A stretch of DNA of 64,000 nucleotides from Cristatella mucedo (GCA_009760855.2 WPIO01000014.1:1329001-1393000), one strand, 5' to 3'; shown: positions 46,952 through 60,779, numbered from the stretch's first letter. Notes: generated from the letters alone by a model not told the origin. Numbers and translations are program-made.

Positions 46952-48639
46952 GCCACAAACGGAAACTAACTAAGCGATCACTTTAAGCGATCCTTTTACA
47001 AGTTCTGGGCCACAGGTTGTGAAGAAGTCGGTCGATTCTAACTCGTGAGCCGCCAGTAAGCTCTAGCAACTGTCGTAGCAAGGCTGATTTAGCATTCTAG
47101 CGTTTCGCAGGATTTCAGTCGAGATAAGTCAACCAAAGTTTTCGTAAAGGAATGAGCACACTGAAGGCAACAGAGTGGAATGCACAGAAATTCGCAAGAA
47201 TGCGGACGCGACGTCCACGTTGGCGGCGGATTATTTGAGTGCCTCGATCACCGATCACGCATGGATCGCCGCGGCAATGTTCCCACAGTGCCTTTCTCCA
47301 CATAAGTACAACTGCTTGGCTACATTAACCAGACCGCACGCGCGATAAGTTCCTACCGACGTGTCTCATTGTGCGACTACTGCTGAGAGGCAAGCGTAGC
47401 GAAGATAGAAAGTCGCTGTAGAACCGCCACCGCCGCCGCTCGATCGTCGTCGTCACCCTGTCGCCATCGTTCGAGGCGCTGGCCATCGGATACAACTCTT
47501 AGCTGTCTTCCCGTATCGTCTGCTTCCCGTAAACTTCCCGTTTGCTTTTGAGCACGCCTCGGCAAAGTGACACAATATGCCCGACTGGATATACTGGATG
47601 GAGTGACGTCTCACAGCAGGACCCAGGAATCGGTCGCCGCTATTTCTCGAACGAGTTCTGCATATTCTGCAGTATGCCAAATGTAGATAGATGACTAGCC
47701 GATTAGGCCCGGACGCTAAAAGCAGCTCAGACTAGCCAAACTTAGCACATTATCGGCCATATGCAGTCTGCGGGCAGAATGACTTAAATAATAGCGAATC
47801 TGATCAGGATCTGAGCAAATCTGATGAGGACGTGTCTAAAAAATTACGAGGCATTGCAACGAGTGTCATCAGTCCAACTCAAAGCGATGGCTTTGAAATG
47901 TCGAGGAAAAAACCAGATGGGCACCTCTCACTCGCATATTGGAATAGAGCTTTTCCAAATTAGCCACGAAGCCTTTTAAACGAACCGAGAATTTCGCGCA
48001 GACAGTCATGGGAATCATTCCGATCTCTCACCTCGTCTCAGCGATCCCATTGAAAAGCGAAATACAGCCTACACTCGGTGTTCGCGGACACGCTCGCTAC
48101 GTTAACATAAACGACATTGAGTAAAATCGCGTCTTCATTTTACCACTTGTGACTGTAGCTGACATGGCAAGATGCTATCGTCACTATCTTTACACCTCGA
48201 TCATTTTCGTCGTGCTTCCCAAGAATAAATTAATCTTAGATAAAACCCATGTTTGGTTCAGCAACCTGGTAGTGGAAGGCGAGTATTCATGTGCGTTCTT
48301 ATTAAGGCACCGCTCTTAGACCGGATGTGCGTCTCAGCTAATTTCACACGACTCATTGAGGCCCTTGCTAATTTTCTGCTAAGATGCTGCGACCACTTTT
48401 GGTATCGCTCATCCAACTAACTCATACTCGTGGCAGAACTGTCAGGCACTCTCGTTGAAGATATTTTTCCAGTGTTATCTTGGCTCCGTGTCTCGTAGTA
48501 CCCTTGGCCTTGGCTGCCTTCGCTACCTCTGGAGCGCTGCGGCACGAAACCTCGACTGCCGGAAGCCACTACGCAGTCCGCCATGAATGGGCGGTAGCTA
48601 TTGCATTGTCCTCAGAGTTCGCACCCAAAAAAACGTAAC
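46952..48639. other. No gene recognised
   Basis: Scattered frames under 80 codons on both strands; none matches a family. No repeat tail or microsatellite seen. Confidence 0.4.
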
Positions 48640-48730
48640 ATCCACAATAACAATAATAGTTAATAATAATAATGCTCTTGATAAAGCGCCCTCAGAGAAC
48701 TCAATCTCCTTCTTGCTGCTTTAGACCATT
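48640..48730 (-). mobile_element. LINE-A 3'-end fragment
   Basis: AATAATAATAATGCTCTTG then ATAAAGCGCCCTCAGAGAAC and AATCTCCTTCTTGCTGCTTT. About 90 bp of the 3' end. Confidence 0.7.
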
Positions 48731-50221
48731 ACATCATGTATTGAAAAGTTTTTCTAGGCAATGCGAGTGGCAAGCATCGATACCGTAATGACTAAAGACT
48801 ACAGTTGTGTATCTGTCATGCCGTCGTGAGGACTATGCACCAATTGTCGGCTACGAAACCAAAGTGCTAATACCGTCGGAGTGAGACACTCGATAGATTA
48901 GGCTACAATAGCATGACTAACTCGTGTCTGTTGTTCTCTTCCACCGGCAAAGTCGCAGTATTTTCGTTTATTTATTTGCTTATGCCGAATTTTGATGTTT
49001 TAATCATCGCCCTAAGCTTCAAGGAACACGCAAAGTTTGAGATGTAACTTCTGCTGGTAGACAATGACCAGTGCAGTAGCTGGCTAATGAGAGTCGGCGG
49101 AGCTGTTGAGCTCAGTACATTTACAGGAAGCGCCGTGGTACGCTCCCGTTGTGCGGCTGTCTGAGCGCCACCTGAACGGGGTCGTCCTTTAATCCCCATC
49201 AGGGAATTGTGACGCGTGAGTTATGCTGCCTTTATGTCCTACTGCCTTTGTGTGACACAGGAAGCCGATTCCAGGCGCACGGGAAATCGTTTGCCCTATG
49301 ATGGCCTACGTAGCAGTAACTGCTCTCTCAAACCAAGGATGACAAAGGCAAGCAGCTGTATCCTGAAGGTGTGGGGAACGGTAGCGGCCTTGCTACGTGA
49401 CAAGCTTTGTTGTTTCCCGCAACAGAGCAACATGACAGTCATGAGTGCAGAAAATACACGAAATGTCTCCTCGATAGAAATACATGTGACCAGCTGCGCA
49501 CGGAAAACTCGTATAAGTACCCGAGTTTGTAAAGAACGCAAGGAGGTATGAGGTGAAAGGACCTTTCCAACCAAGCTCATATTGTCAGGGGCTGCTGCGA
49601 ACCTACTGGAAAATACTGCATGACTCACTAGAGAAACCGAATGTCATTGGAAAGCCTTTTATTTACTGGTGTGTCCAAGATAAACTGCCTCTATCCAGAG
49701 ACCACACATAGGTACGTGCAGGAACATGCAAGTGTGTCGCTCTCAGCTTTCCACTGTCACCAATCAGGTCGCGTTTTCTTATTATTTTCCTTCTTTTATA
49801 CATTTAGAATCTATGAATGAGAACATAACATTAAAATTCACGGAAATATCAATTGTTTCCTGAGAATTCTTGCTAAGTGACGCATCGTTCCCACGTGCCT
49901 GTACCCTATTGCACCGGATGAGGGCCTAACCAATCAAGCCCAAAATCTTCGTCATGTCGGCTGGAGCATATCGACACAGGCTTGTATTGTAGCAGTTTCT
50001 TCAAACAACAAGTATCGTTACATAGCTTCGACCCCATTTTCTGCTAGATTTTTACATTTAACGCTCAAAATTAGCCCCCGTCGAAACTCCAAGTACTTTA
50101 CCATGTTTTGCAACATTTATCAAGATAATTTGGAAGTACAGCGTACGTATATTTGTATAGTGCTTCCTCACATTGTCAGGCTTAATGTAAATGTTGGCGA
50201 AACCTTTTCAGCATAAATCGA
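48731..50221. other. No gene recognised
   Basis: An open frame of 111 codons on the plus strand (49216-49551) and one of 110 codons opposite it are both unrecognised. No repeats identified. Confidence 0.4.
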
Positions 50222-50379
50222 CGAGCTGGTTTAGCCCAGTAGTCAAGGTGCTCGCCTTTAACGACCGAAATTAAGGCGAATGTATTTGGTAACCGATGTT
50301 GTGGGTTCGAGCCCGTAGGATATGTGCAGCGCCTGAATTGAGATAAAGTTCTCTTAGGGTGCTATACAAATTAATTATC
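50222..50379 (+). mobile_element. SINE-B copy
   Basis: A box GGTTTAGCCCAGTAGTCAAG, B box GTGGGTTCGAGCCCG, tail GATAAAGTTCTCTTAGGGTG, ending ACAAATTAATTAT. A LINE-A piece begins immediately after it. Confidence 0.85.
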
Positions 50380-51100
50380 TAAATTGGTCCATGCATTTGT
50401 GACATCTCGTCTTGACTTCTGTAACTCATTGCTTGCTGGCCGGCCGGCCAGTACAGTCAGGCGCTTACAGCTGGTGCAAAGCTCGGCAGCCAGGCTTGTC
50501 TGTCGTGAGCGGCTCAGTTGCCATATCACACCACTTCTCGCCGACCTACAGTGGCTACCAGTCAAGCAACGCACCAACTTCAATGTTTTGTCCCTCACTT
50601 TCAGGTCCCTTCATTATTTGGCTCCAGCCTACCTATAAGATCTACTCCCCCACCAGCCAAGCATCGTACCACCCGCTTTTTGGAATCCAACAGTCTACAA
50701 ATACCTCGTACAAACCTAAAATCAAATGGAGACCACGCATTTAGTTCGTATGCTCCCAAAGCCTGGAACTCCCTCCCGACTTGCTCAAAACATCCCCTGA
50801 CTTGACCACATTTAAAAGGAACTTAAAACACACCTATTTAGGACAGCATTTAGTGGGTCCCTGTGATTCGTCCTTGATGTGCTTATGCGTGCTGACACTG
50901 TGCATGCTGCCACTAACCACATTTGCATGCTGACCCTGTGCATGTCATCCTTAACCATGTCATTCATGTTGTTTATTAAGCATGATATTACTCACCATTC
51001 AATTGCGTTTGCCTTTGCAGCATATGTAAAGACCCTAGAAAGAGGTTGAGTTTTCTGAGGGTGCTTTATAAAATGTATTGTTATTATATTTTATATTTTA
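50380..51100 (+). mobile_element. LINE-A copy, 5' truncated
   Basis: Starts at [18 protein letters not shown] and runs through [18 protein letters not shown] to the 3' UTR and a T-rich tail. The ORF is broken by a stop at about 50636 and by small deletions. The junction is directly at the preceding SINE-B tail. Confidence 0.85.
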
Positions 51101-51991
51101 TTTTTTTAAATAAGTAAATATGTTCATTTTGTCAAGAGCTTGTCCAAATCAGGGAAGTCATCTGCCTAGTATCTTTTCTCAACTGCTGGGTGGTGGGGTC
51201 CCCTTAAGCCGCTATTTTCGGCGTTCAAAAGCAAATTATTTGCGCCTTTGCTACTTTGTGACTAATCATACATCGGTATTTATAAAAAAATTGTTTTTGC
51301 CACAATCATCATAACTGTCATGAGAGTTCTGCTACTCCGCCATCTTAAGCAGGCAAAATTAAAAGCACATCAGAAAAGTTGTTCACTTGAGCGGATTTAT
51401 GCAGCAGCCATTTTCACATATCCCGTGAGCTGCAGCAGGGAGCTTGAAAAAATAGTGAATTTGTTGCTTTGTGTGTCTCTGTTAACGTTTGCCAGAAACG
51501 GGACGAAAGCACTGAGCCTGAATCTCAAAAAAGAAAATGGTTCCTGGCTACTGGTTACTCGTACGGCCGCCACCGCACTTAATTCATGATACACTGGCAC
51601 AAATTTCAATACGAAACCTTGTGTCAGACTGCTTGCATCACTTCATCCTCTTCTCTCTCTCTAGCATAACCCAACAGCTGTCAACGATGTTATATCTACA
51701 GAGATTTGTCGTCAACCCAAGTGGTTGAAGGTGGGCATTCGGTGAGCACTTTGCCGACGCGACTAATGGCAGATAGCATTGCAGAGACAAGCCTGTTACC
51801 ACTTCTAGTCAAACGCAACGTCCAATACTCGACACCAGGTGGAGAGCGATTTCATCTGAGGATTCTAGGATTTGGACAGCAGAAGCCCAGCTACAATCCA
51901 CTAGCCGCCGTCTGTTTCAGCTGGTGTCGAATTAATCGCCGCTTCGCTCAATGGTGCAGGAGCGCATGCGCGAGGCAAGCGAGCGCGTGCA
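51101..51991. other. No gene recognised
   Basis: Plus-strand frames at 51120-51314 and 51320-51589 (64 and 89 codons) and 51706-52068 match nothing I know. Splicing is not evident. Confidence 0.35.
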
Positions 51992-52050
51992 GCGGCAGCA
52001 GCCTTCAGCAGCAGCAGAAGGATTCAGCTGCTGCTGCTGCTGCTCTTTCG
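51992..52050. repeat. Inverted CAG/CTG repeat
   Basis: Interrupted CAG/CAGCAG runs (about 51992-52018) are followed by CTGCTGCTGCTGCTGCT (about 52031-52047), so the strand can pair with itself. Confidence 0.75.
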
Positions 52051-52142
52051 CTCCTCCTCCTCTGCTGAGTGTTCTTCTCGCCGCCATTGCGTCCCTCAGC
52101 TCTCGTGGTACCACAGAAGCTGCCCTCGGCGAATGTTGGTGA

Positions 52143-52200
52143 GCTAGCAGAGCTGAGCTGAGCTTGAGCTTGAGCTAGCTGAGCTGAGCTGAGCTAGTTT
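52143..52200 (+). repeat. GAGCT pentamer repeat
   Basis: GAGCT or GAGCTT units repeated about ten times. Because GAGCT overlaps AGCT, the block is partly self-complementary. Confidence 0.8.
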
Positions 52201-52249
52201 GACTAGTTGGCTCTGCTTAATATCTGAGTATAATAAGGATAATAGGCGT

Positions 52250-52325
52250 TCTGCATGGCGCCGTTAGAGAACCAAATCTCTATCTAAGCGATATAAAAAT
52301 CGCTGCAAGAGAAACAATGACAAAG
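52250..52325 (-). mobile_element. LINE-A or SINE-B 3'-end scrap
   Basis: GGCGCCGTTAGAGAACCAAA followed by TCTCTATCTAAGCGATATAA resembles the complement of the shared 3' hairpin. Weak. Confidence 0.35.
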
Positions 52326-53433
52326 AGAGTTAATGACACGCGCGAGTGGCGACGCTCAGACTCAGCACGAAAAATATAAGCACAGAAGTATCGTCCATAG
52401 ACAAGGGTGTGGAAAGAGAAGACACCCGGGGTAGCTGGATGGGTAGTTGGACCCGGGTTTAGTAACGCGAAGTGAATAGCAGTCAGCTCAGCGTAAAAGT
52501 GGTGAGAGCTTAATGCTGTGATTTCGCGAAGTAGCTTCTGTAATGCTGCGGCGACCTGTTGCTCACCGCAGCATAGGGCAGCTCAGCTCACCAAGTATTG
52601 ACAGCCAGCTGCTGCGGGCGTGCTGCAGAAATTGAGTCGAGGCGAACGTACGGTGTGATCGGCAATGAATTGAGCTCACGATAGCACGTCGCTCGTGGTA
52701 ATGGCGCTCGCGATAGCACGGCTGTCACTCCAAGGCGCAGCAGTGACTGCTGCGCCTTGCCTGTCTCTGGGGTGGCACATTGCCTGTCTCGGGGCGGCGC
52801 CGATATTAGAAGTCGCTCACGCTTAGCTAGGAGCAAGCACTTCTGCATGCTCGGGCGTCTCAGTCGCCGAGCTTGGCGAGCCGTCCTTGGCCACCGCCTT
52901 GAGCTTCTCGCTTTCGCTTTCATGAGACGATGCTGCTACTGCTTGTGCGGCAGCTGGACTTGCGGCTTGGCGAGTTAAAGGCTAAACGCGATCGAGTCGC
53001 TTTAAGGTCACTTAAAGTGCTTGGAGCTACGCTCGGGTGACACGATGGCTTACCGTGGCTTACCGCTATAATTTGCTGCGCTGCACTGGCAAAATGTCCG
53101 GACAAAGAGCCCGCAGGATGAAGGCGTGTAGGACAAAGGGTCAGTCCGATTTCCGGCACTTTGAGCACCGGTCGGTTTTTTGCTGATGCCGGATGTGCCT
53201 GTGCCGCTCGGCGCGATTGACGGCGGCGGCCTAGCGTCGAGGTTCGCTGTCGTTTCGCGTACTTGCTCTCTCGTTCTTGTCGTTCCTCGTTTCTTGACCC
53301 CCGTGACAGCTGTGACAGCACCCATGGAGAAAATGCGCGATCGTTCCCTCGCCTCGTTCCGTTCTCACACTTTTCGAGCAGCCTCACACGCAGAGACGAG
53401 CGTTCGAATCAGACCGAGGCGTAGGCGGGACGT
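52326..53433. other. No gene recognised
   Basis: GC-rich with overlapping open frames on both strands (52588-52923, 52920-53387, 53180-53575). None is recognised. Confidence 0.35.
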
Positions 53434-53484
53434 GCACCGTGGCACACGCGAGGAGGGCGGTCCGCCGCGCGTGTGCCACGGTGC
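53434..53484. repeat. 17-bp perfect inverted repeat
   Basis: GCACCGTGGCACACGCG at 53434-53450 and its exact reverse complement at 53468-53484 are separated by a 17-base loop. The loop itself contains GGCGG and CCGCC. Confidence 0.85.
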
Positions 53485-53896
53485 CATGCGCAAGCGCGAG
53501 TGCGAGTTCTCGTTTCCTTTTTTTGGGTGCCAATTTGACCCGGCTTTGACTCTTTCTCGAAATCAAGCTGCGTAAGAAGTTCGTGCAGATCTTCAATACT
53601 GCTATTCTACAAGGGCGCACGAAAACCAAGCGCCTAAAGGCCAGACACGGGACTGTAAGAATCCTGAAGCAGCTAAAGGGAAGCGCAGATCAATCGCGTG
53701 GCTTTAACGCAAGCACGAGAACCGGCTGCGACTGACGCCATTTTCTATATGCTCTCGGGCTCAAAAACGATATGGCCAAACTGTGGAAGGACTACAGCCG
53801 CTCAGCCTCAGTGTTGGAGGACATTTCGAGCAGCTTCAGCTTTCAGCTGCTGCTGCTGCGGCTTTCTCACAACGAATGTCAAACTTTCCACACCTC

Positions 53897-54050
53897 GCTG
53901 GTTTAGTTAGCCCAGCAGCTAAGGCCTCCCGCTCGACCAAGGTTAAGGTGAATGTATTTGACGACCGAGGTCGTGGGCTCGAGCCCGGTGGCAAATGTGA
54001 AGCGCCTGAATAAATATTGAGTTCTATTAGGGCACTATAAAAATGAATTA
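53897..54050 (+). mobile_element. SINE-B copy
   Basis: Head GGTTTAGTTAGCCCAGCAGC, extra GGTTAAGGTGAATGTATTTG, B box GTGGGCTCGAGCCCGG, tail GAAGCGCCTGAATAAATATT and GAGTTCTATTAGGGCAC. Confidence 0.8.
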
Positions 54051-54917
54051 CAGAGAATGTCTAGCGGCGGATGCTTTGCTGATTTACGAGCTGCATTGTA
54101 CAGCAACACGTTGCCGTAGTCTTATAGGCAAGGCTTGGCCATGACAATGCAAGTAAATGTGCTTACGAGGAGCCGTCGTAATCGGCCCCCGACTGCTATT
54201 CTTGCCAACAGATCTCATAAGCTTTGTTGCAGTATTATGGCCAGGGATTTAATAATTTTCAATGTTCCTAATGGCGAAATGCATAAAGAGAGGTCATCGA
54301 CGCTGGTTGTCGTGAAAACGAAAGTTACGTGCCTCGTGGCACAGCTAGCATGACTTGCATTCGCTTTTGCCAGATTCGTTTGTCGTTACTGGGCTGCTGT
54401 GATTAACGCAAGCAGATTATCCTCTGCATTTGTCTGCATTTGTTCTATGGGCATTTTTATTGCGAGCTTTGCGTAGCCAAGTTTTTAAGATTCGCACAGG
54501 AACGCGACCGGATAATTAATCGGAGTAGGAGTAGGCTCGCGTGTAGGCTAGCGCTACAAGCAGCATCGTAGACAAAAGCAGACCATTGCAGGCATTTAGA
54601 AACTCTGAGCAAAATGATTTTCATTGAGTTCATAATGTACATACATCTTCTAATAGTTTTATGTAGTTACGTAATCATAAACGCTCTCTGAACTACAAAA
54701 AGTGTGCCACCGACGTTTCAAATTGTACCGCCACTGTTAAAGCATTAAAAAACTGAGGCACGATTGCCCCCCCCCCAAGTCCTGTGTCCGGCGAGCCACT
54801 CCAGTGTGTTCCAATATTGTATGCGAGGTAAGGAGCTAGACAGCGGCCGATCGGGTCGACCACGCCCCTTTCCCTTCGACGGGGGGGGGGGATGGGGTGA
54901 ATCAGTGAGGCTCGGCT
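54051..54917. other. No gene recognised
   Basis: Small frames only. It includes a C9 run (about 54768) and a G9 run (about 54885). Confidence 0.4.
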
Positions 54918-55508
<591 letters not shown>

Positions 55509-56145
55509 ACCCTCAGACCTAAGGAGAGGGGCCAAATGGCTGCAGGACGAGTCACGGGTCAACCCGGACCTCCGCCCGGCTTCCCGACCGAAGGGAGCAG
55601 TTAGCCTCTCTCGTTCCGCTTTTTCCTTCGAAACTTCATAAGTCGGTTTTGCCTACAGCGTATGATGTCGACTTACACAAAAGTTTCTGCGGAATTATCT
55701 TACACCAACAGATGGCGGCTAATCGCTCATCGATGGCTTGCTTTAAGCCGAATACTGGCATAATACTTGCGGTGGCGCCTGAAGCAAAAGTCTCGCTTTG
55801 CAGGGTGTGTCGCTTTAGAAAAAAAAAGAAGATGGAGAGGTCGTGGAGCTGCCGAGCGATCGTCCACAGTTCGGCGGCATCATGCTGAGCAAATCTGAGC
55901 AGACTTGACGCCTCGAGACGCTGGTGCTTCGGCAGCTGCAGGCGAGCCCTTCCGCATGCTGCGAGCCTCAGAGGGTGCATGCTGTCTACTGGAATAGGGT
56001 AGTTGTTAAGACGCTTAGCTTACGATGAGCTGAGTACTGGGTTTTACTCGTAAAGCTAAGGACACATGACAGGAACGCGAACGAAGAAAGCCGCGAGTGC
56101 TTCGTTCATACCGTCGATGCCACAAGCTCTTATATGCAACTGGAT
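55509..56145. other. No gene recognised
   Basis: The minus frame 55636-55980 (114 codons) and plus frame 55649-55888 overlap; neither is recognised. Confidence 0.35.
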
Positions 56146-56302
56146 CGTAGCCCACAGGTAAGGTCCTCGCACTTCTCAACCCAGGTTGTGGGTTTAGTCC
56201 TGCGGTGGGCGATCCTTTATTGGCCACTGAATTCGGCAGCGATAGCCGTTTAGGCTCTCGTCCCGCAAATGAATTAAATACGGCTGTTGAATGAGCCAAC
56301 CT
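56146..56302 (+). mobile_element. SINE-A copy, older subfamily
   Basis: ATCGTAGCCCACAGGTAAGG, B box GTGGGTTTAGTCCTGCGGTG, then CGGCTGTTGAATGAGCC. Confidence 0.7.
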
Positions 56303-56330
56303 TTTTCCAAGTTGTTCCCACTTTACAGCC

Positions 56331-56515
56331 CATAAATAAATAAATAAATCCTAGCTGATTAAACAGCCTCTTTTTGTATGGCGACAGAAGAGCCTTTACG
56401 GCTATCACCACCGCTTGCAGTGGCGATAAAGAATCGCCAACTGCAGGAATCGAACCTACGACCTCGGTCCCGAGATCGTGAAAGCAACTGCCTTACCTAG
56501 TGTGCCATCACTGGG
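56331..56515 (-). mobile_element. SINE-A copy, full length
   Basis: AAATAAATAAATAAATCC (tail complement), AGCTGATTAAACAGCCTC, B-box complement GCAGGAATCGAACCTACGAC and A-box complement CTGCCTTACCTAGTGTGCCA. It faces the preceding SINE-A in opposite orientation. Confidence 0.85.
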
Positions 56516-57857
56516 TTGTGGGTTCAAGTACTGTACGATCTCAATTTCGAACGTCTATGCTGAATGAGATTACCACCTCACAGGAGACGTCGTTCCGGGA
56601 ACAGACATTGTTTACTTGCAGAGACGCCCTCATCATAAAAGACCTCCACTTTGTAGGAGACCTCTAATAGGCCGTTTCGTCTGCTCTGTCGTTGGGCTAC
56701 TGTCGCACCACAGCTTAGGACGAGACCGTGTGCCTCTCCCTTCCACAAGTCTTCTTCAGCAGCCTGCTGTCATTCCCACTGGCTGACGTCAGCTTGGACT
56801 GATCGGCAATCGGCCGGACGTCGCGGCGGCCTCAATAAGCTTTTCTTAGCCTCTTCCCCAAAAAGTCCGACTCAGGCCACTAGCCGTCATAGATAGCCAA
56901 CGTGCCCTTGAGGAAGCCACCCTCGCTCGAGTCTGAGCCGCGACTAGCTGACTCGGCTGCAGTTCGCGCGCTCATGAAAAGCGTTCACGCACGACTGCGA
57001 CTCGCTGTAGGGTAGCAGCGATCGACGCGTCGAAGCCAAAGCGGCGCGCTTTCATTTACGACCAGATGGAATGGGACCAGATGGAAATGATCGATCTATC
57101 AACTGTAGCTACGGGACAAAGTGTGCACAGCTTTCACCGTTCGTATTATGAACTGCAGCCATTCTGCTGGCGGCGGCAAAATTAGCCAAAGCAAGATGGG
57201 GTAGCTGGAACATTTTGAAAACGGGCGCGCTCCACAAAAGAAGCGGCTGAATGAGGCTAAAGAACTGGCCATCGCCGGAAGTGACCGGCGCTTGAGCAAT
57301 CGCTATCAATGCGGTTTGTGTTCATAAATATCTTTCAAGAGGTGCCCAAGGCGTGCTTTACTGCTCATTCCGCATGTAAGTATGTGCTCCCTCCACAAGC
57401 AAGTGTATTTTTTATTTCTGATTGCAGCAAGCACTGAAGAATCGTGGAAAAAACTCGTGCTGCCCATTTACATAGAGGAGTCATCGTTTGCTTCATCTTT
57501 GCTTAGCTCATTTTAGGTTAGCTGTCGGTAAATTATTGCCACTGTCGCTGGCTAAAAAATATCAAAAATGGCACCTTATCGGGACTTTTAAATAATTTAA
57601 CGGATTTGCAGTCATTTTCTCGCCTTTAATGAGCCATTAAGAAAGATGATCTATTGATATAGGAGAGACTATAGCAAGACCTCGGAGTAGGAAGCTCAAC
57701 TCCTCGAAGGGACCACGCGTCCTTTGCAGAGGCGATGCTGTATTTAAGTTTATGCAAACCTGCATGTACTTATTTATGTATGCGTGCACATTGCTTAAAA
57801 GTATATTGTTGCACGTGTATACTGTGCGTTGCTGTAGATACTTGTACAGTACATGCC
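56516..57857. other. No gene recognised
   Basis: Short frames only. Two minus-strand frames at 57099-57309 overlap each other and are unrecognised. The AAT repeat at the right edge belongs to the next LINE. Confidence 0.4.
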
Positions 57858-57895
<38 letters not shown>

Positions 57896-59436
57896 TTGCA
57901 CTTGATAAAGCGCCCTCAGAGAACTTACTCTCTTTCTAGGCGCTTTACATTTGCTGCAAAGTGATATGCAATAGAATAGTAAGTAAAATCATGCTTGAAA
58001 ACAAAATGAATAATATGGTCAGGGGTGACATATGCACAGGGTCAGCATGCAAATGTGGTTAGTGGCAGCATGCACAGTGTCAGCATGCGTAAGCACATCA
58101 AGGAAGAATCACAAGGACCCACTAAATGCTGTCCTAAATAGGTGTGTTTTTAAGTTTCTTTTAAATGTGGTCAGGTCAGGGGATGTTCTGACGCAGGTCG
58201 GGAGGGAGTTCCAAGCTTTGGGAGCATACGAGCTAAATGCACGGTCTCCAAAGGATTTAAGGTTTGTACGAGGTATTTGTAGACTGTTGGATTCCGAAAA
58301 GCGGGAGGTACGATGCTTGGCCTGATGGGGTAGTATATCTGACAGATAGGCTGGAGCCATAGAATGAAGAGACCTAAAAGTGAGCAACAAAACCTTGAAG
58401 TCAATCCGTTGCTTGACTGGTAGCCAGTGCAGGTCGACGAGAAGTGGAGTAATGTGGCAACTGCGACGCTCACGACAGACAAGCCTAGCTGCAGAGTTTT
58501 GCACAAGCTGCAATCGCCTGATCGCACATGTCGGTAGGCCAGTAAGCAGTGAGTTGCAGAAGTCGAGACGGGATGTCACGAATGCATGAACCAACTTGGA
58601 CGTGGTATCCTTATCTAAACAAACCCGAATTTTAGCAATGTTATGAAGCTGAAAATAGGCAGATCTGACTGTGGAGCTGATGTGGTCGTCTAACGAGAGG
58701 TCGCTTTGGAATATGACTCCTAGATTTCGAGCTGATTTAACTGGAGATATGCTGGCAGAGCCAATTTTGAAAGTCAGCCTTTCCAATCTCTGAATCACAT
58801 TGGGTTTGCCCATAACTAGTAAGTTAGTTTTATCATCGTTTAGTTTTAGAAAATTTGCTGCCATCCACGTGCGGATGTCACCAATGCATGCAGCAAGTGA
58901 GTTGAGAGAATTTGAGGTGCTCGAAGGCTGGGAGGGATCAAAGCAAAGGTTCAACTGAGTGTCATCCGCATAGAAGTGAAAGCCTAGATTGTGCTTGGCA
59001 ATCACATCAGCAAGAGGGAGAGTATAAACCTTGAAAAGAACCGGACCTAGCACAGAGCCCTGAGGTACTCCATATTTTAGAGGTACTTCAGATGATCTTT
59101 GTCCATTCACGTCAATACTCTGGAGTCTCCCACTGAGATAGGACCTGAACCACTGCAGAGCAGTGCCAGTGATGCCCAGGCGAGATGAGAGGCGCTCTAG
59201 AAGTACTTTGTGATCGATGGTATCAAAAGCTGCCGAAAGATCGAGCAAAACAAAAAGAGACACTCAACCCATGTCTGCATTCCTAAGTAGGTCGTTGTAT
59301 ACCCGAAGCAATGCTGACTCTGTGGAGTGATTAGCTCTAAAGCCAGACTGGAACTTACTAGCAAAGTGTGAGGTTTTGATATAGGAGTTCAGCTGGTCTG
59401 CCACGACCCGTTCCAGTGTCTTTGATAGGAATGGCT
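57858..59436 (-). mobile_element. LINE-A copy, best preserved
   Basis: On the minus strand, an open frame of 384 codons (59263-58109) covers RT from LFVLLDLSAAFDTIDHKVLL, through YGVPQGSVLGPVLFK, FHFYADDTQLNLCFD (catalytic Asp pair) and KLNDDKTNLLVMGKP, to the end TAFSGSL. Upstream, 59264-59436 still reads SKFQSGFRANHSTESALLRV but ends in a TGA just before the open frame. The 3' UTR ends in (TTA)n, seen as (AAT)n at 57858-57893. The endonuclease part is missing (5' truncation). Very similar to the inner copy at 3821 and the copy at 62480, so the family was active recently. Confidence 0.92.
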
Positions 59437-60779
59437 ATATATTTACCTCCAAGTCTTAGCCAACCGGTAAGTTGCTTGAACGTCGCTATTCGGGTCGTGG
59501 GTTCGAGTTTTAAGGCGTTTCTTTATATACCGTCGCTATCGTAGCGGTGAGAGCACCCTGCGACCAAGTCTTAAGGTTGCCGGCCATAAATATCAAACCG
59601 TTTATTAGTGAAAGCTACGAGCACCGAGCGGGTCAACAAAGACGAGCAGGAACCTTTCGGAAGAGTTTCTCCCCGGCCTTTGTGTCTGCCCAACAGACCA
59701 GCTAGAATTTTCGCGAACTTTCAAGGACTTCGTAACTTTCAGAAACTTCCGGGAAGCTTCTCCGCCTCCCAGAACCTTCGATCCACCCAAGCCCATTTGA
59801 GAACTTTTTTCTCGAAGTTGTTTGTGTTTGTAATTTCCGAAAAAATTTACTGGAATTTCGTCAAATTATTTAGCCCAATTTAGCGAATGCGTCGAAAGCG
59901 AGCGTCATATCATATAACGTGGGTGCAGCTACGGCCACGAGAGCCAGCAGCAGGTGGTGGCAGTAATTCCGGCGGATGCCGCTAGCCAATATTAGAACCT
60001 GCACACTTGGCCTATTAGCAACGACTAACTGTAAAGGCTCTCGTAAATAAGCTACTCGCGTAAGCGACCATCAACTAAAGAAGTGCAGTGAAACCAGTTC
60101 GCAACTGATAGTGCTTTAATGATTATTAGCAAAGCCTTTGCTTAATCAAATTATACAACATTGGAATGCCAGCGAGCGAGTGCCGTAAGAAAAAGTCGCC
60201 TACGCCGCGCTTACTCGGCACTTTAGGGATATTTATAGAACTACCACGCCGATTCGGTTACGAATAGTGTCGTGTAGAAACAGGTGGGATATTCTATTGA
60301 TCTGCATATGAAGCTAGAACAGCCAATCTCTCTCGTAGTTGAACCTGAACACTCAATTGTGCATTGAACTATTAAAATAGCGATAAGCAGGCTTTTGATA
60401 GTACGTTATTTAAACTAATATTTAAATGCCGTTGAGATTATTTTTTTATCTCCCAGTGGAGTGGATACAAATGAAGGGCCTGATGGGGTAAGTCTATCTT
60501 TGCAAGGCTCTCTGTGCTCGTCGCTGAGTCATTGTGGCTGAGTCTTTTCGCTCGCTTTTCGCCTCCAGACGTCAATCGCTTTTCTTCCTTATAGAATGTA
60601 TGACCGGCTATAACCGACGCAACCCCGGAAGGCTTCTCTTTCATTCTTATCCGTAGACCAACAGAAACAGTTTTAGGAGTCGCCATTGTCACAAGTTCCT
60701 CAATCACCTTCAACCGTTTGCAGCCCTCCCCGAAGCCGTCTCTCGAATCTCTTGCTTTGACTCCCTTAACAGCGTGTCG
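59437..60779. other. Possible SINE scrap; otherwise unassigned
   Basis: GTCGTGGGTTCGAGTTTTAA near 59498 is a B-box-like motif within a short tRNA-like stretch (about 59455-59590), perhaps a SINE relic. The rest is unassigned. The minus-strand frame 60438-60797 (119 codons) overlaps the likely start of a decayed LINE and is not supported. Confidence 0.35.
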
